A stretch of 64,000 nt of DNA. Origin: Aplidium turbinatum. Its lineage: Eukaryota > Chordata > Ascidiacea > Aplousobranchia > Polyclinidae. The position numbers and the translations under genes were made by a program. Location: the NCBI GenBank assembly GCA_918807975.1, contig OU964919.1, positions 32,557,824 through 32,621,823 of the forward strand, in the 5' to 3' direction. Each line of letters starts with the position of its first letter. Position 1 is the stretch's first letter. Positions 62,501 to 64,000 of this stretch are shown here, one piece after another. The notes under the pieces were generated by a model. It was not told where the DNA came from and did no database searches. It saw nothing but the letters and a program-made list of their open reading frames with translations.

Positions 62501-63976
62501 CTGTTTCAGCAATATTTTGTAGCCACAAAGTATCATACAAAATTCTGGATGCAGTGTAGCCTACAGTACTTATTGTGGCACGACTTACATTCACAGAAAA
62601 ATAGATTAAAACATAGAAAATGTAATGATTGAAGTACAGTCTTTCTAAAAAAGTGCTTATGTGCAATGGTCATTATCTGCAATATTGCTTGGTTGTTAAA
62701 AATTTACATTACATGTACGTAAGCACCCAAATACCAATAAATAATAATAGATTATACATAAATATTAGGCCAATAAATGTCCTGTCCATTTATAAAGTAG
62801 CATGTTTCTATCATGATACAGTTGATGGGATGTGTTTATCGTGATACGTCTAGGCATCATTTAAAATCGTTGCCATGATGCTTTTGAAAATGTTTTACTT
62901 TAGAAATTGTGGTTATATTAGTTGTTAATAACAATTTACCATCACAAGATGTTCCCTTTCCAGTATATCCAACATTGCAATAACACTCAAAACTCCCTTC
63001 AGTGTTATTACACGTAGCATTTGTATCACAATTGTCCATGTTTTCAGCGCATTCATCAATATCTGTGTTATAAAGATTTCTTTAATTTTCACCTTGCCTA
63101 CTCATTTTAAGTACTGCTCTCCATTCAGTGGCACCTAATGAATGGAATAACTTACAGAGAGCAACACTTCATCACATTTCGGAAACTTTGTTTGGTCCTG
63201 CGCAAGTGTTCAATATTTCCACAAGTGTACAAAACTGCCAGGAATAATCTATGGAAGGCTTTGTCAACCTGAGGACAATAGTTCAAAACTAATCAACAAA
63301 TTTTAAGCTAGGGATGACGCGTTCGACACTTCGCTTGTCCAATGTCCAAAGTGACTTAATCGAAGTGAACATTCTGTAACACTTCAAACACCCGCTCTAT
63401 ATTGCTGTACCAGCTGCAAATTTACCTGAACAGTTTATTCCATCTCCTGTATAGCCACTGTCGCATTCACAAGTGAAACCCCCATGAAAGTTGGTGCATG
63501 TGCTGAATAATCCACAATTATGAACTAGTGTGGAGCATTCGTCGACGTCTGCATGGAACAAATTTGTCAATTTATTTTATAAGTTCATGTTTACAACTAC
63601 ATTAAGAAATTGGCATTAACAAAGTTTAAAATACAATGATAGATGGAAACAGAAAGGAGTCTTCTTAGAATAAGCAATTTGAATAATACTTTCACCAATC
63701 GCATGATGTTTGTTGTGATTAACACGTGATCTTCTCATTTATTAATGAATCCTTCAAAATCGGATTGTCGGGTGACAAAATTGTTAAAATGTAATTTTAT
63801 TTTCTAATGAACCACTGGTAGGGTAGTTCGTAACAAATCACTGTGCTACCCACCTGAACAAAACATTCCATCTCCGCTATATCCCCCATTGCAATAACAA
63901 TCAAAACTCCCTTCAGTATTGTAGCATGTAGCATTTGCATGACAATTGTCCGTGTTTGCAGCACATTCATCAATAT
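5292..63976 (-). CDS. giant adhesion GPCR: EGF array, FN3, SEA, CTLD, GAIN/GPS, 7TM (5' end outside window)
   Basis: This gene encodes a cell-surface receptor of the adhesion GPCR family: a very long extracellular region for binding partners, a GAIN domain that cleaves itself at the GPS, and a 7TM body that signals through G proteins. Seventy-five exons can be chained with matching phases and near-consensus GT/AG sites: 36 EGF exons of 123 bases, 6 divergent EGF exons, 18 FN3/SEA exons, and 15 exons for CTLD, GAIN and 7TM. They sum to 10,826 bases (phase-1 entry, 3,608 codons including the stop). The seen part has 36 plus about 6 EGFs, 11 FN3s, one SEA-like domain and one CTLD. No hormone-receptor (HRM) domain is seen. 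The start codon, signal peptide and promoter lie beyond 64,000. The weakest junction is the donor at 9,427. Domain calls rest on motifs read by eye; the domain order is seen in sequence, while the single-transcript model is inferred from phase and order. Confidence 0.87.
5704..5877 (-). CDS. exon: third intracellular loop, TM6 and most of TM7
   Basis: Phase 0 at both ends, 58 codons. It starts [12 protein letters not shown], then TM6 with the family pattern [10 protein letters not shown] (the conserved G-x-x-W-x-L of aGPCR TM6), a short extracellular loop, and TM7 starting [12 protein letters not shown]. The donor is CAA|gtgagg. Phase agrees with the ATG|gtaggt donor of the TM5 exon. Confidence 0.9.
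6273..6436 (-). CDS. exon: second extracellular loop Cys and TM5
   Basis: Phase 1 entry (G|AT GAA), phase 0 exit. The extracellular loop includes NYACWLSG, whose Cys would pair with the Cys at the top of TM3. TM5 is [20 protein letters not shown]. An upstream alternative donor (A|gtaaga) exists, but the phase-0 donor fits the next exon. Confidence 0.88.
6757..6917 (-). CDS. exon: second intracellular loop and TM4
   Basis: Phase 2 entry completing Q, then [16 protein letters not shown] and the TM4 helix around [20 protein letters not shown], followed by DAQPPEN in the extracellular loop. Exits in phase 1 at TCT G|gtaagt. Confidence 0.88.
7094..7288 (-). CDS. exon: TM2 and TM3
   Basis: Contains the most diagnostic aGPCR helices: TM2 [19 protein letters not shown] and TM3 beginning with Cys in [20 protein letters not shown], then [10 protein letters not shown]. 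The pattern H-x-N-L-C...L-V-F and C-V-x-V-x-x-L-x-H-Y-F-x-L-x-x-x-x-W is typical of family B2 GPCRs. Phase 2 at both ends, 195 bases. Confidence 0.92.
7911..8250. repeat. 16-bp minisatellite, about 21 copies
   Basis: Near-perfect head-to-tail copies of TAGCCTTAGCAGCCTG fill the intron between the TM1 and TM2/3 exons and decay at the right end into shorter TAGCCT units to about 8,262. The high identity between copies suggests recent slippage and likely length variation. Confidence 0.97.
8506..8615 (-). CDS. exon: TM1
   Basis: Phase 0 entry, phase 2 exit. It starts [20 protein letters not shown], then the TM1 helix [17 protein letters not shown]. It follows directly on the GPS exon, so the residues before TM1 belong to the tethered agonist and its linker. 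Confidence 0.88.
8900..9034 (-). CDS. exon: GPS motif of the GAIN domain with intact cleavage site
   Basis: Forty-five codons, phase 0-0. It encodes the GPROTEIN proteolysis site: CATWNFS...W...GCYL...[13 protein letters not shown]. The Cys pairs, Trp residues and the His-Leu-Thr tripeptide needed for self-cleavage (between Leu and Thr) are all present. After cleavage the new N terminus TNFALLV closely resembles known aGPCR tethered agonists. Confidence 0.94.
9249..9338 (-). CDS. exon: GAIN domain, subdomain B strands
   Basis: Thirty codons in phase 0-0: [20 protein letters not shown] then [10 protein letters not shown]. The alternation V-V-S-A-x-I ... L-x-x-P-V is the usual GAIN pattern just before the GPS. 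The other phases of this exon contain a stop, so its frame is secure; only the junction with the exon to its right is doubtful. Confidence 0.82.
9428..9700 (-). CDS. exon: GAIN domain core (3' boundary uncertain)
   Basis: Starts [16 protein letters not shown] after a TGTTTAG acceptor in phase 0, and runs through [20 protein letters not shown] and [13 protein letters not shown] strong-looking donor at 9,445 (GGT G|gtaaag) leaves phase 1, which would put the next exon into a frame with an early stop. Extending to 9,428 (KEINY, then gtcttc) restores phase 0 and gives a natural GAIN strand KEINYVVSA across the junction, but this donor is weak. The longer form also makes the whole chain of exons divisible correctly. 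Confidence 0.7.
9990..10235 (-). CDS. exon: GAIN domain, helical subdomain A
   Basis: Eighty-two codons in phase 0-0. It starts [17 protein letters not shown], then mostly helical sequence [15 protein letters not shown] and [12 protein letters not shown], ending FTAE at the donor GAG|gtaatt. The acceptor ATGCAG|TTG fits the phase left by the exon at 14,906. Confidence 0.82.
10668..11600 (-). mobile_element. 5'-truncated LINE, reverse-transcriptase C-terminal part
   Basis: Minus-strand frames carry a non-LTR retrotransposon C terminus: [30 protein letters not shown], and farther on [12 protein letters not shown]. These continue across a frame change where the frames overlap near 10,896-10,933. 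The 3' end is a GATT microsatellite tail (10,668-10,690), as in many LINE families that end in short tandem repeats. The catalytic part of the transcriptase is missing, so the copy is dead. It sits in the intron between GAIN exons. Confidence 0.8.
11627..13367. mobile_element. 1.74-kb DNA transposon flanked by TTAA
   Basis: The ends are inverted repeats (left AGTGCCTCTGACAGG, right end in reverse complement AGTGCCCCTGACAGG), each directly flanked by TTAA (11,623-11,626 and 13,368-13,371). TTAA target duplications are used by piggyBac and Kolobok elements; the terminus does not start CCC, which argues mildly for Kolobok or another TTAA-using group. The interior has only short open frames on both strands (for example 12,307-12,528 minus and 12,673-12,888 plus) with no transposase I can recognise. 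Confidence 0.75.
13480..13572 (-). mobile_element. hAT-type transposon end
   Basis: Read from 13,572 on the minus strand: CCAGGGGTCCGCAAATACTG followed by GGGTCGCGACCCAAATTTGG and another GGGTCGC block. This is the usual look of hAT termini (CAGGGGTCCGCAAA...). I could not pair it with another end; the LINE fragment to the right begins soon after. Confidence 0.5.
13705..14560 (-). mobile_element. truncated LINE (CR1/L2-like), reverse-transcriptase C terminus
   Basis: One frame (14,542 down to 13,892) reads [60 protein letters not shown] and [11 protein letters not shown], the thumb and C-terminal region of non-LTR reverse transcriptases. The end continues in another frame with [19 protein letters not shown], so at least one frameshift separates them near 13,900-14,050. 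The 5' part including the catalytic DD is absent. Confidence 0.82.
14906..15058 (-). CDS. exon: start of GAIN domain
   Basis: Fifty-one codons in phase 0-0: [40 protein letters not shown] and [11 protein letters not shown]. Repeated N-x-S/T sequons suggest glycosylation. The 3' intron of 4.67 kb is the longest in the traced gene and is filled with LINE and DNA-transposon fragments. Confidence 0.78.
15338..15512. mobile_element. palindromic miniature element (same family as 22.5 kb)
   Basis: Ends read CACTAAAAACCTTAAC on the left and, in reverse complement, CTATTTACTAAAAACCTTCG on the right, with TTATTCAAATGGAAT and its partner TTATTCCAATAAAAT inside. The arms have diverged more than those of the copy near 22.5 kb, so this copy is probably older. 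Confidence 0.6.
16369..16403 (-). CDS. small linker exon between CTLD and GAIN
   Basis: Only 35 bases: phase 1 entry and phase 0 exit, encoding [12 protein letters not shown]. It reconciles the phases of the CTLD exon (exit 1) and the first GAIN exon (entry 0), which is the main reason to accept so short an exon. Confidence 0.68.
17385..17634 (-). CDS. exon: C-type lectin-like domain, second half
   Basis: Phase 0 entry, phase 1 exit. CTLD hallmarks: NYWLG near the start (WIGL-like strand), [19 protein letters not shown], then WGNRACDN and DAVICESR. The four core cysteines are accounted for across both exons, with an extra pair in LLCLDTCSF. Positions that bind calcium and sugar in classical lectins are not kept: FPK stands where EPN or QPD is expected and WGN replaces WND. 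Sugar binding is therefore doubtful; a protein-binding CTLD is more likely. Confidence 0.85.
18024..18208 (-). CDS. exon: C-type lectin-like domain, first half
   Basis: Phase 1 entry, phase 0 exit. It encodes [20 protein letters not shown], then [20 protein letters not shown] and QEEESELD-like acidic helix residues ([14 protein letters not shown]). The order Cys, L-M-x-L, then E-E-x-x-x-L is the usual first half of a CTLD. The acceptor lies only about 33 bases from a SINE fragment. Confidence 0.82.
18241..18332 (-). mobile_element. 3' fragment of a tRNA-derived SINE
   Basis: Matches the tail region of the SINEs at 18,965 and 26,661: GGTGGACACAAAGGTTGGCT on the minus strand, ending near AAGCCTGGATCAGGCAAAC. 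The tRNA-like head is missing. Confidence 0.65.
18965..19172 (-). mobile_element. tRNA-derived SINE, nearly complete
   Basis: On the minus strand: an A-box-like segment TAGCCCAGTGGTGAGAGCC, a B-box-like segment GGTTCGACACC, then a body with CTGTGTCTCTGGCAGGACAT and AAGGTGGACACAAAGATTGG, ending GCCTGGATATGACAAACAAA. A closely related plus-strand copy lies at 26,661. Confidence 0.82.
19288..19329 (-). CDS. small linker exon between last FN3 and CTLD
   Basis: Forty-two bases, phase 1-1, encoding [15 protein letters not shown]. Clean TTTCAG acceptor and gtaagt donor. It keeps frame whether included or skipped, so it could be alternatively spliced. Confidence 0.6.
19398..20708. mobile_element. 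1.3-kb inverted-repeat DNA element
   Basis: Both ends carry GAAGCGTTTAGAACGAAAAG followed by TGACTAAGTCACA in inverted orientation; the element is flanked by AAAT on both sides (possible 4-base target duplication). The termini contain their own small palindrome GTGACTTAGTCAC. No transposase frame is visible inside, so it is non-autonomous. Family unknown. Confidence 0.72.
20969..21068 (-). CDS. exon: FN3 domain 11, second half
   Basis: Phase 0 entry, phase 1 exit. [20 protein letters not shown] then [14 protein letters not shown]: the Y-x-I-x-V-x-A-x-N-x-x-G strands F and G of FN3. Confidence 0.82.
21730..21872 (-). CDS. exon: FN3 domain 11, first half
   Basis: Phase 1 entry, phase 0 exit at ACG|gtaatc. 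[37 protein letters not shown], with the conserved P at the start and W in strand B. Pairs with the exon at 20,969. Confidence 0.82.
22107..22291 (-). CDS. exon: FN3 domain 10, second part
   Basis: Phase 2 entry, phase 1 exit. [20 protein letters not shown], then [20 protein letters not shown] and [18 protein letters not shown]: the L-x-P-G-x-x-Y-x-V strand E/F signature of FN3. Confidence 0.83.
22498..22683. mobile_element. 186-bp palindromic miniature element
   Basis: Nearly a perfect hairpin: left arm CATCAAAATTAGTTACCAG ... TTATTCAAATAGAAT, right arm the reverse complement with few differences, meeting around TATATCAAATAGATTC. Same family as 15,338-15,512. Sits in an intron that splits FN3 domain 10. 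Confidence 0.82.
22781..22865 (-). CDS. exon: FN3 domain 10, first part
   Basis: Phase 1 entry, phase 2 exit at GCT CT|gtaagg. [20 protein letters not shown] then KWEAQTGAL, with the strand-B Trp. Confidence 0.78.
23157..23417 (-). CDS. exon: FN3 domain 9 (complete)
   Basis: Phase 1-1, 87 codons. [67 protein letters not shown]. Whole FN3 in one exon. Strand B has ITFND instead of the usual Trp. Confidence 0.85.
23869..24138 (-). CDS. exon: FN3 domain 8, close duplicate of domain 2
   Basis: Phase 1-1, 90 codons. [59 protein letters not shown] and [19 protein letters not shown]. Same length as FN3-2 (33,794-34,063) and almost identical through the central two thirds, including silent positions. 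Confidence 0.92.
24600..24863 (-). CDS. exon: FN3 domain 7, related to domain 1
   Basis: Phase 1-1, 88 codons. [68 protein letters not shown]. Shares LLPGT-x-YVFAV-x-TRNS-x-GDS with FN3-1 at 36,687. Confidence 0.9.
25420..25546 (-). CDS. exon: FN3 domain 6, second half
   Basis: Phase 0 entry, phase 1 exit. [42 protein letters not shown]. The L-T-P-G-T-x-Y signature is clear. Confidence 0.84.
25975..26098 (+). mobile_element. SINE copy with internal deletion
   Basis: Plus-strand tRNA-like head (TAGCTGAGTAGTCAGAGCCC and GGTTCGACACCGCTCA) joined directly to the family tail (TTGACTTCCTTGCTTTCC, CTAAATCTTCAATCGCC), so the middle of the SINE is missing. Confidence 0.72.
26342..26472 (-). CDS. exon: FN3 domain 6, first half
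   Basis: Phase 1 entry at ACTTAG|AT, phase 0 exit at ATG|gtaatg. [44 protein letters not shown]. No strand-B Trp, but the pairing with the next exon gives a normal FN3 length. Confidence 0.75.
26576..26650 (+). mobile_element. second tRNA-like SINE head abutting the SINE at 26,661
   Basis: TAGCATAGCGATTACGGCG (A-box-like) and AAGTTCGATTTCGTCG (B-box-like) precede the SINE, giving two tRNA-like promoters in tandem. It may be a truncated different SINE or a dimeric head. Confidence 0.45.
26661..26880 (+). mobile_element. tRNA-derived SINE, complete-looking
   Basis: Plus-strand copy of the family: GCCGAGTGGTGAGAGCGC (A box), GCCGGTTCGACACCGCTCA (B box), body with GCTGTGTCTCTGGCAAGACA and GGTGGACATGAAGATTGG, tail GCCTGGATACGACAAACAAA followed by AAAC repeats. 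Confidence 0.85.
27088..27381 (-). CDS. exon: FN3 domain 5 (complete)
   Basis: Phase 1-1, 98 codons. [76 protein letters not shown]. Long for an FN3 because of an insertion between strands C and E. Confidence 0.8.
27673..27839. mobile_element. 167-bp Tigger/pogo-like miniature element
   Basis: Ends are inverted repeats (left CGATAGTCCCCGCTTATCAAGC; right, in reverse complement, CAGCAGTCCCCGCTAATTAAGC), each next to TA, the Tc1/mariner target. The CAG-x-AGTCCCC-style terminus resembles Tigger elements. No coding content. Confidence 0.8.
28310..28483 (-). CDS. exon: FN3 domain 4, second part
   Basis: Phase 1-1. [58 protein letters not shown]. Position and length suit the second half of an FN3, but it has two extra cysteines and no strong E/F signature. 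Confidence 0.7.
28839..28952 (-). CDS. exon: FN3 domain 4, first part
   Basis: Phase 1-1. [38 protein letters not shown]. Starts with the Pro-rich P-S-x-P-E-N-V typical of FN3 domains. Confidence 0.75.
30205..30323 (-). CDS. exon: end of SEA-like domain and linker
   Basis: Phase 2 entry, phase 1 exit at ACA A|gtttgt. Joined to the previous exon it gives [14 protein letters not shown]; the F-R-x-G-S position is where SEA domains have their autoproteolysis site (G-S). Ends in a Ser-rich linker [15 protein letters not shown]. Confidence 0.66.
30667..30847 (-). CDS. exon: SEA-like domain
   Basis: Phase 1 entry, phase 2 exit. [53 protein letters not shown]. The helix/strand order and the following FRQGS fit a SEA domain (found in mucins and several aGPCRs); the match is by pattern only. 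Confidence 0.66.
31780..31812. mobile_element. possible piggyBac-like terminus
   Basis: Read on the minus strand the sequence is TTAACCCTATCTGTAGCGAC, i.e. TTAA followed by a CCCT-starting terminus, as in piggyBac elements. No matching second end was found between 31,200 and 31,800. Confidence 0.3.
32066..32243 (-). CDS. exon: FN3 domain 3, second half
   Basis: Phase 0 entry, phase 1 exit. [46 protein letters not shown]. The L-x-P-x-T-x-Y-x-V-x-V strand E/F pattern is clear. Confidence 0.85.
32270..32350. mobile_element. probable hAT-type transposon fragment
   Basis: AGTGGTGCTCAACCTGAGTC with GACCCCATGGGGTCCGCGAA closely resembles the termini of hAT elements. No second end or target duplication could be fixed. 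Confidence 0.4.
32976..33073 (-). CDS. exon: FN3 domain 3, first half
   Basis: Phase 1 entry, phase 0 exit at GAA|gtaaga. [33 protein letters not shown]. Pairs with 32,066-32,243 to make one FN3. Confidence 0.75.
33794..34063 (-). CDS. exon: FN3 domain 2, close duplicate of domain 8
   Basis: Phase 1-1, 90 codons. [78 protein letters not shown]. Nearly identical to the exon at 23,869 at both protein and DNA level. Confidence 0.92.
35574..36428. mobile_element. hAT element, 855 bp, with 8-bp target duplication
   Basis: Left end CAGAGGTGCACAGGAACAAG and right end, in reverse complement, CAGAGATGTACAAATCCAAG are imperfect inverted repeats. Both sides are flanked by the same 8 bases GTAGTGGT (35,566-35,573 and 36,429-36,436), the target length of hAT transposons. 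Subterminal regions are rich in GGATC repeats. No transposase frame: a non-autonomous copy. Confidence 0.9.
36687..36947 (-). CDS. exon: FN3 domain 1, related to domain 7
   Basis: Phase 1-1, 87 codons. [67 protein letters not shown]. First FN3 after the EGF region. Confidence 0.9.
37474..37514 (-). CDS. exon: last part of the final EGF module
   Basis: Forty-one bases, phase 2 to phase 1: [14 protein letters not shown]. Completes the EGF started at 37,868, with the terminal C-P-N-G-F-S-G-x-x-C pattern. Confidence 0.8.
37868..37943 (-). CDS. exon: first part of the final EGF module
   Basis: Phase 1 entry, phase 2 exit. [25 protein letters not shown], i.e. C1 to C4 of a non-calcium-binding EGF (no D-x-D-E before the first Cys, unlike the array EGFs). 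Confidence 0.8.
38231..38437 (-). CDS. exon: partial EGF plus one calcium-binding EGF
   Basis: Phase 1-1. First [25 protein letters not shown], a module with only four cysteines, then [28 protein letters not shown]...GVC with all six. The second has the D-I-D-E calcium-binding start. Confidence 0.85.
39099..39274 (-). CDS. exon: end of one EGF and one complete calcium-binding EGF
   Basis: Phase 2 entry, phase 1 exit. [15 protein letters not shown] closes the previous module; [18 protein letters not shown]...[13 protein letters not shown]...NEC is complete with six cysteines. Confidence 0.88.
39933..40029 (-). CDS. exon: junction of two EGF modules
   Basis: Phase 1 entry, phase 2 exit. GNGLFC supplies the sixth Cys of the previous module; [26 protein letters not shown] starts the next. 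Unlike the array, introns here cut within modules. Confidence 0.82.
40569..40664 (-). CDS. exon: EGF module, first five cysteines
   Basis: Phase 1-1, 32 codons. [33 protein letters not shown]. The sixth Cys is on the next exon at 40,029. Confidence 0.86.
40741..41011. mobile_element. 271-bp hAT-like miniature element
   Basis: Left end CAATGATTTTCAACCGGTGC and right end, in reverse complement, CAGCGCTTTTTAACC, plus internal GTTCCATGG copies. Flanks CTTTGGAT and GTTTAGAC match at 5 of 8 bases, a possible eroded target duplication. Confidence 0.6.
41360..41487 (-). pseudogene. degenerate EGF exon at the 3' edge of the array
   Basis: Aligns with array exons C and [29 protein letters not shown]. 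The first Cys of D-E-C is lost (DKF), the acceptor AG is absent, and the end reads VLEMEILF instead of G-x-x-C-x-G with no gt donor in place. Almost certainly skipped in the mRNA. Confidence 0.78.
41753..43854 (-). CDS. EGF unit 1: four 123-bp exons D, C, B, A
   Basis: Exons in mRNA order: D 43,732-43,854; C 42,637-42,759; B 42,180-42,302; A 41,753-41,875. Each is 123 bases, phase 1-1, one calcium-binding EGF of 41 residues. Type signatures: [76 protein letters not shown]. All have C-x-N-x(4)-F-x-C-x-C, the Asn/Asp hydroxylation consensus, and several N-x-S/T sites. Acceptors end in AG|AY and donors are mostly G|gtaa or G|gtga/gtgg. This unit is the most 3' of the array. Confidence 0.93.
43885..44100 (+). 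mobile_element. LINE C-terminal relic in the D-A intron (present in every unit)
   Basis: On the plus strand, opposite to the gene, the intron reads [20 protein letters not shown], resembling the A-P-x-x-W-N-x-L-P motif at the C terminus of CR1/L2-type LINE proteins. Further copies start near 44,810 (partial), 47,510, 49,960, 52,420, 54,880, 58,160, 60,620 and 63,085. The fragment is short and decayed; it was part of the unit before amplification. Confidence 0.45.
44218..44768 (-). CDS. EGF unit 2: only exons B and A
   Basis: B 44,646-44,768 (starts [12 protein letters not shown]); A 44,218-44,340. Exons D and C expected to the right are missing: the intron right of B switches near 44,795 from B-upstream sequence to sequence that normally follows D, so a deletion of about 1.6 kb removed both exons. 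Frame is kept because every exon is phase 1-1. Confidence 0.92.
45071..47476 (-). CDS. EGF unit 3: D, C, B, A with an extra broken C exon
   Basis: D 47,354-47,476; C 45,948-46,070; B 45,491-45,613; A 45,071-45,193. D has TERSF where all other D copies have TEGSF; A has LVRNC instead of LVHNC or LFHNC. A partial second C exon lies between C and D (see separate entry), making this unit about 310 bases longer. Confidence 0.92.
46316..46380 (-). pseudogene. truncated duplicate of EGF exon C
   Basis: Starts like exon C after a normal acceptor ([20 protein letters not shown]) but breaks off after the third Cys into intronic repeat sequence and meets an in-frame stop. No donor at the expected place. 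Together with the flanking intron it is a local duplication of the C exon's 5' part. Confidence 0.85.
47840..49933 (-). CDS. EGF unit 4: D, C, B, A
   Basis: D 49,811-49,933; C 48,723-48,845; B 48,268-48,390; A 47,840-47,962. C reads AEHLNSC (Leu for the usual Met) as in unit 6 only. B has CNNTEG where most B copies have CYNTEG. Near-identical to unit 6 over its whole length, introns included, at an offset of 4,912 bases. Confidence 0.94.
50290..52389 (-). CDS. EGF unit 5: D, C, B, A
   Basis: D 52,267-52,389; C 51,172-51,294; B 50,717-50,839; A 50,290-50,412. A is the LFHNC version shared with unit 1. The C-D intron matches those of units 3 and 9 more closely than those of its neighbours 4 and 6. 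Confidence 0.94.
52752..54845 (-). CDS. EGF unit 6: D, C, B, A
   Basis: D 54,723-54,845; C 53,635-53,757; B 53,180-53,302; A 52,752-52,874. Twin of unit 4: all four exons lie exactly 4,912 bases from their counterparts. C differs from its twin by GHNGNG for GHSGNG. Confidence 0.94.
55210..58136 (-). CDS. EGF unit 7: D, C, B, A, with transposon in C-D intron
   Basis: D 58,014-58,136; C 56,095-56,217; B 55,638-55,760; A 55,210-55,332. D starts [10 protein letters not shown] (Ser for Ala); C has VGQNGNG; B ends GDGMICSG (Ile for Phe, shared with unit 9). The D-C intron holds the hAT element at 57,102-57,914, which accounts for the unit's excess length. Confidence 0.94.
57102..57914 (+). mobile_element. 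hAT element, 813 bp, with transposase remnant and 8-bp target duplication
   Basis: Ends CAGGGTTGTCCAAACCCTGG and, in reverse complement, CAGGATGGTCCAAGACTGCG. Perfect 8-base flanks GTCTAGGG (57,094-57,101 and 57,915-57,922). The plus strand codes for a C-terminal hAT transposase piece: [35 protein letters not shown] (dimerisation region). Most of the transposase is missing, so the copy cannot move itself. The same intron site in other units is empty. Confidence 0.93.
58500..60603 (-). CDS. EGF unit 8: D, C, B, A
   Basis: D 60,481-60,603; C 59,382-59,504; B 58,928-59,050; A 58,500-58,622. C reads [20 protein letters not shown] (Asn for Thr removes one glycosylation site, Arg for Gly). Its C-D intron is of the type in units 4 and 6. 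Confidence 0.94.
60968..63062 (-). CDS. EGF unit 9: D, C, B, A
   Basis: D 62,940-63,062; C 61,851-61,973; B 61,396-61,518; A 60,968-61,090. B ends GDGMICSG as in unit 7; C has GHSGSGTFC. The C-D intron is of the type in units 3 and 5. Confidence 0.94.
63426..63976 (-). CDS. EGF unit 10 (partial): exons B and A at the window edge
   Basis: B 63,854-63,976; A 63,426-63,548. B entry is phase 1 after a TTTTTTATGCAG acceptor, and sequence up to 64,000 is the normal B-upstream intron, so the array continues beyond the window. A has MKVGGF-type change: THFHGG region reads TNFHGGF where others have TNVHGGF. Confidence 0.92.
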
Positions 63977-64000
63977 CTGCATAAAAAACTCTCACAAAGT

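Larger units (their letters stand above)
41753..63976 (-). repeat. tandem array of about ten 2.46-kb EGF-exon units
   Basis: Spacing between successive A exons: 2,465; 853; 2,769; 2,450; 2,462; 2,458; 3,290; 2,468; 2,458. Deviations are explained by the C+D deletion (853), the extra broken exon (2,769) and the hAT insertion (3,290 minus 821 gives 2,469). Introns are aligned along their whole length with few changes. Confidence 0.96.

Noticed and set aside
43193-62844. Repeated plus-strand frames in the C-D introns ([10 protein letters not shown]... and MKYSLSKKV...)
   Set aside because: Open by chance in AT-rich intron text, with lengths and frames that change between units; no sign of protein-level constraint.
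41753-63976. CRISPR-like or satellite array
   Set aside because: Regular repeats here are coding EGF exons with splice sites and introns in an animal gene; spacing and content exclude CRISPR and plain satellite DNA.

Overview
The window is one piece of an animal nuclear genome. It is AT-rich, has introns mostly of a few hundred bases and a dense scatter of DNA-transposon, SINE and LINE remnants. The gene structure and repeat mix suggest an invertebrate deuterostome, perhaps a tunicate; this is an inference from style, not a species identification. I found no bacterial, viral or organellar sequence.

Almost everything from 5,292 to the right edge belongs to one very large minus-strand gene, a multidomain adhesion G-protein-coupled receptor (aGPCR) whose 5' end lies beyond position 64,000. 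I traced 75 exons by hand from splice sites and frame. They total 10,826 bases and give about 3,607 codons plus a stop in one continuous frame. From N to C terminus the visible protein is: 36 EGF-like repeats on 36 separate 123-base exons (63,976 to 41,753); six more exons with about six divergent EGF modules (40,664 to 37,474); three fibronectin type III (FN3) domains; a SEA-like domain; eight more FN3 domains; a C-type lectin-like domain (CTLD); a GAIN domain with an intact GPS cleavage motif; seven transmembrane helices; and a short Cys-rich cytoplasmic tail ending at 5,292.

Right third (41.7-64 kb): a tandem array in which a block of four different EGF exons (protein order D-C-B-A, about 2.46 kb with introns) is repeated roughly ten times. 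Introns are almost as conserved as exons, some blocks recur with a two-unit period of 4,912 bases, one unit lost two exons, one gained a broken exon and one took up a hAT transposon. The array looks recently and repeatedly expanded. All its exons are phase 1-1 and divisible by three, so gain or loss of exons keeps frame.

Middle (20-41 kb): divergent EGF, FN3 and SEA exons. Two FN3 exons (36.8 and 33.9 kb) were duplicated as a pair (24.7 and 24.0 kb). Introns hold a hAT element with an 8-base target duplication, a Tigger-like miniature element, other miniature elements and a SINE cluster.

Left part (5.3-20 kb): CTLD, GAIN/GPS and 7TM exons. A 4.67-kb intron (10.2-14.9 kb) carries two truncated LINEs on either side of a 1.74-kb TTAA-flanked DNA element, and an intron in the 7TM region holds a 16-base minisatellite. 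The first 4.9 kb is intergenic DNA downstream of the gene, with miniature transposons and no recognisable coding sequence.
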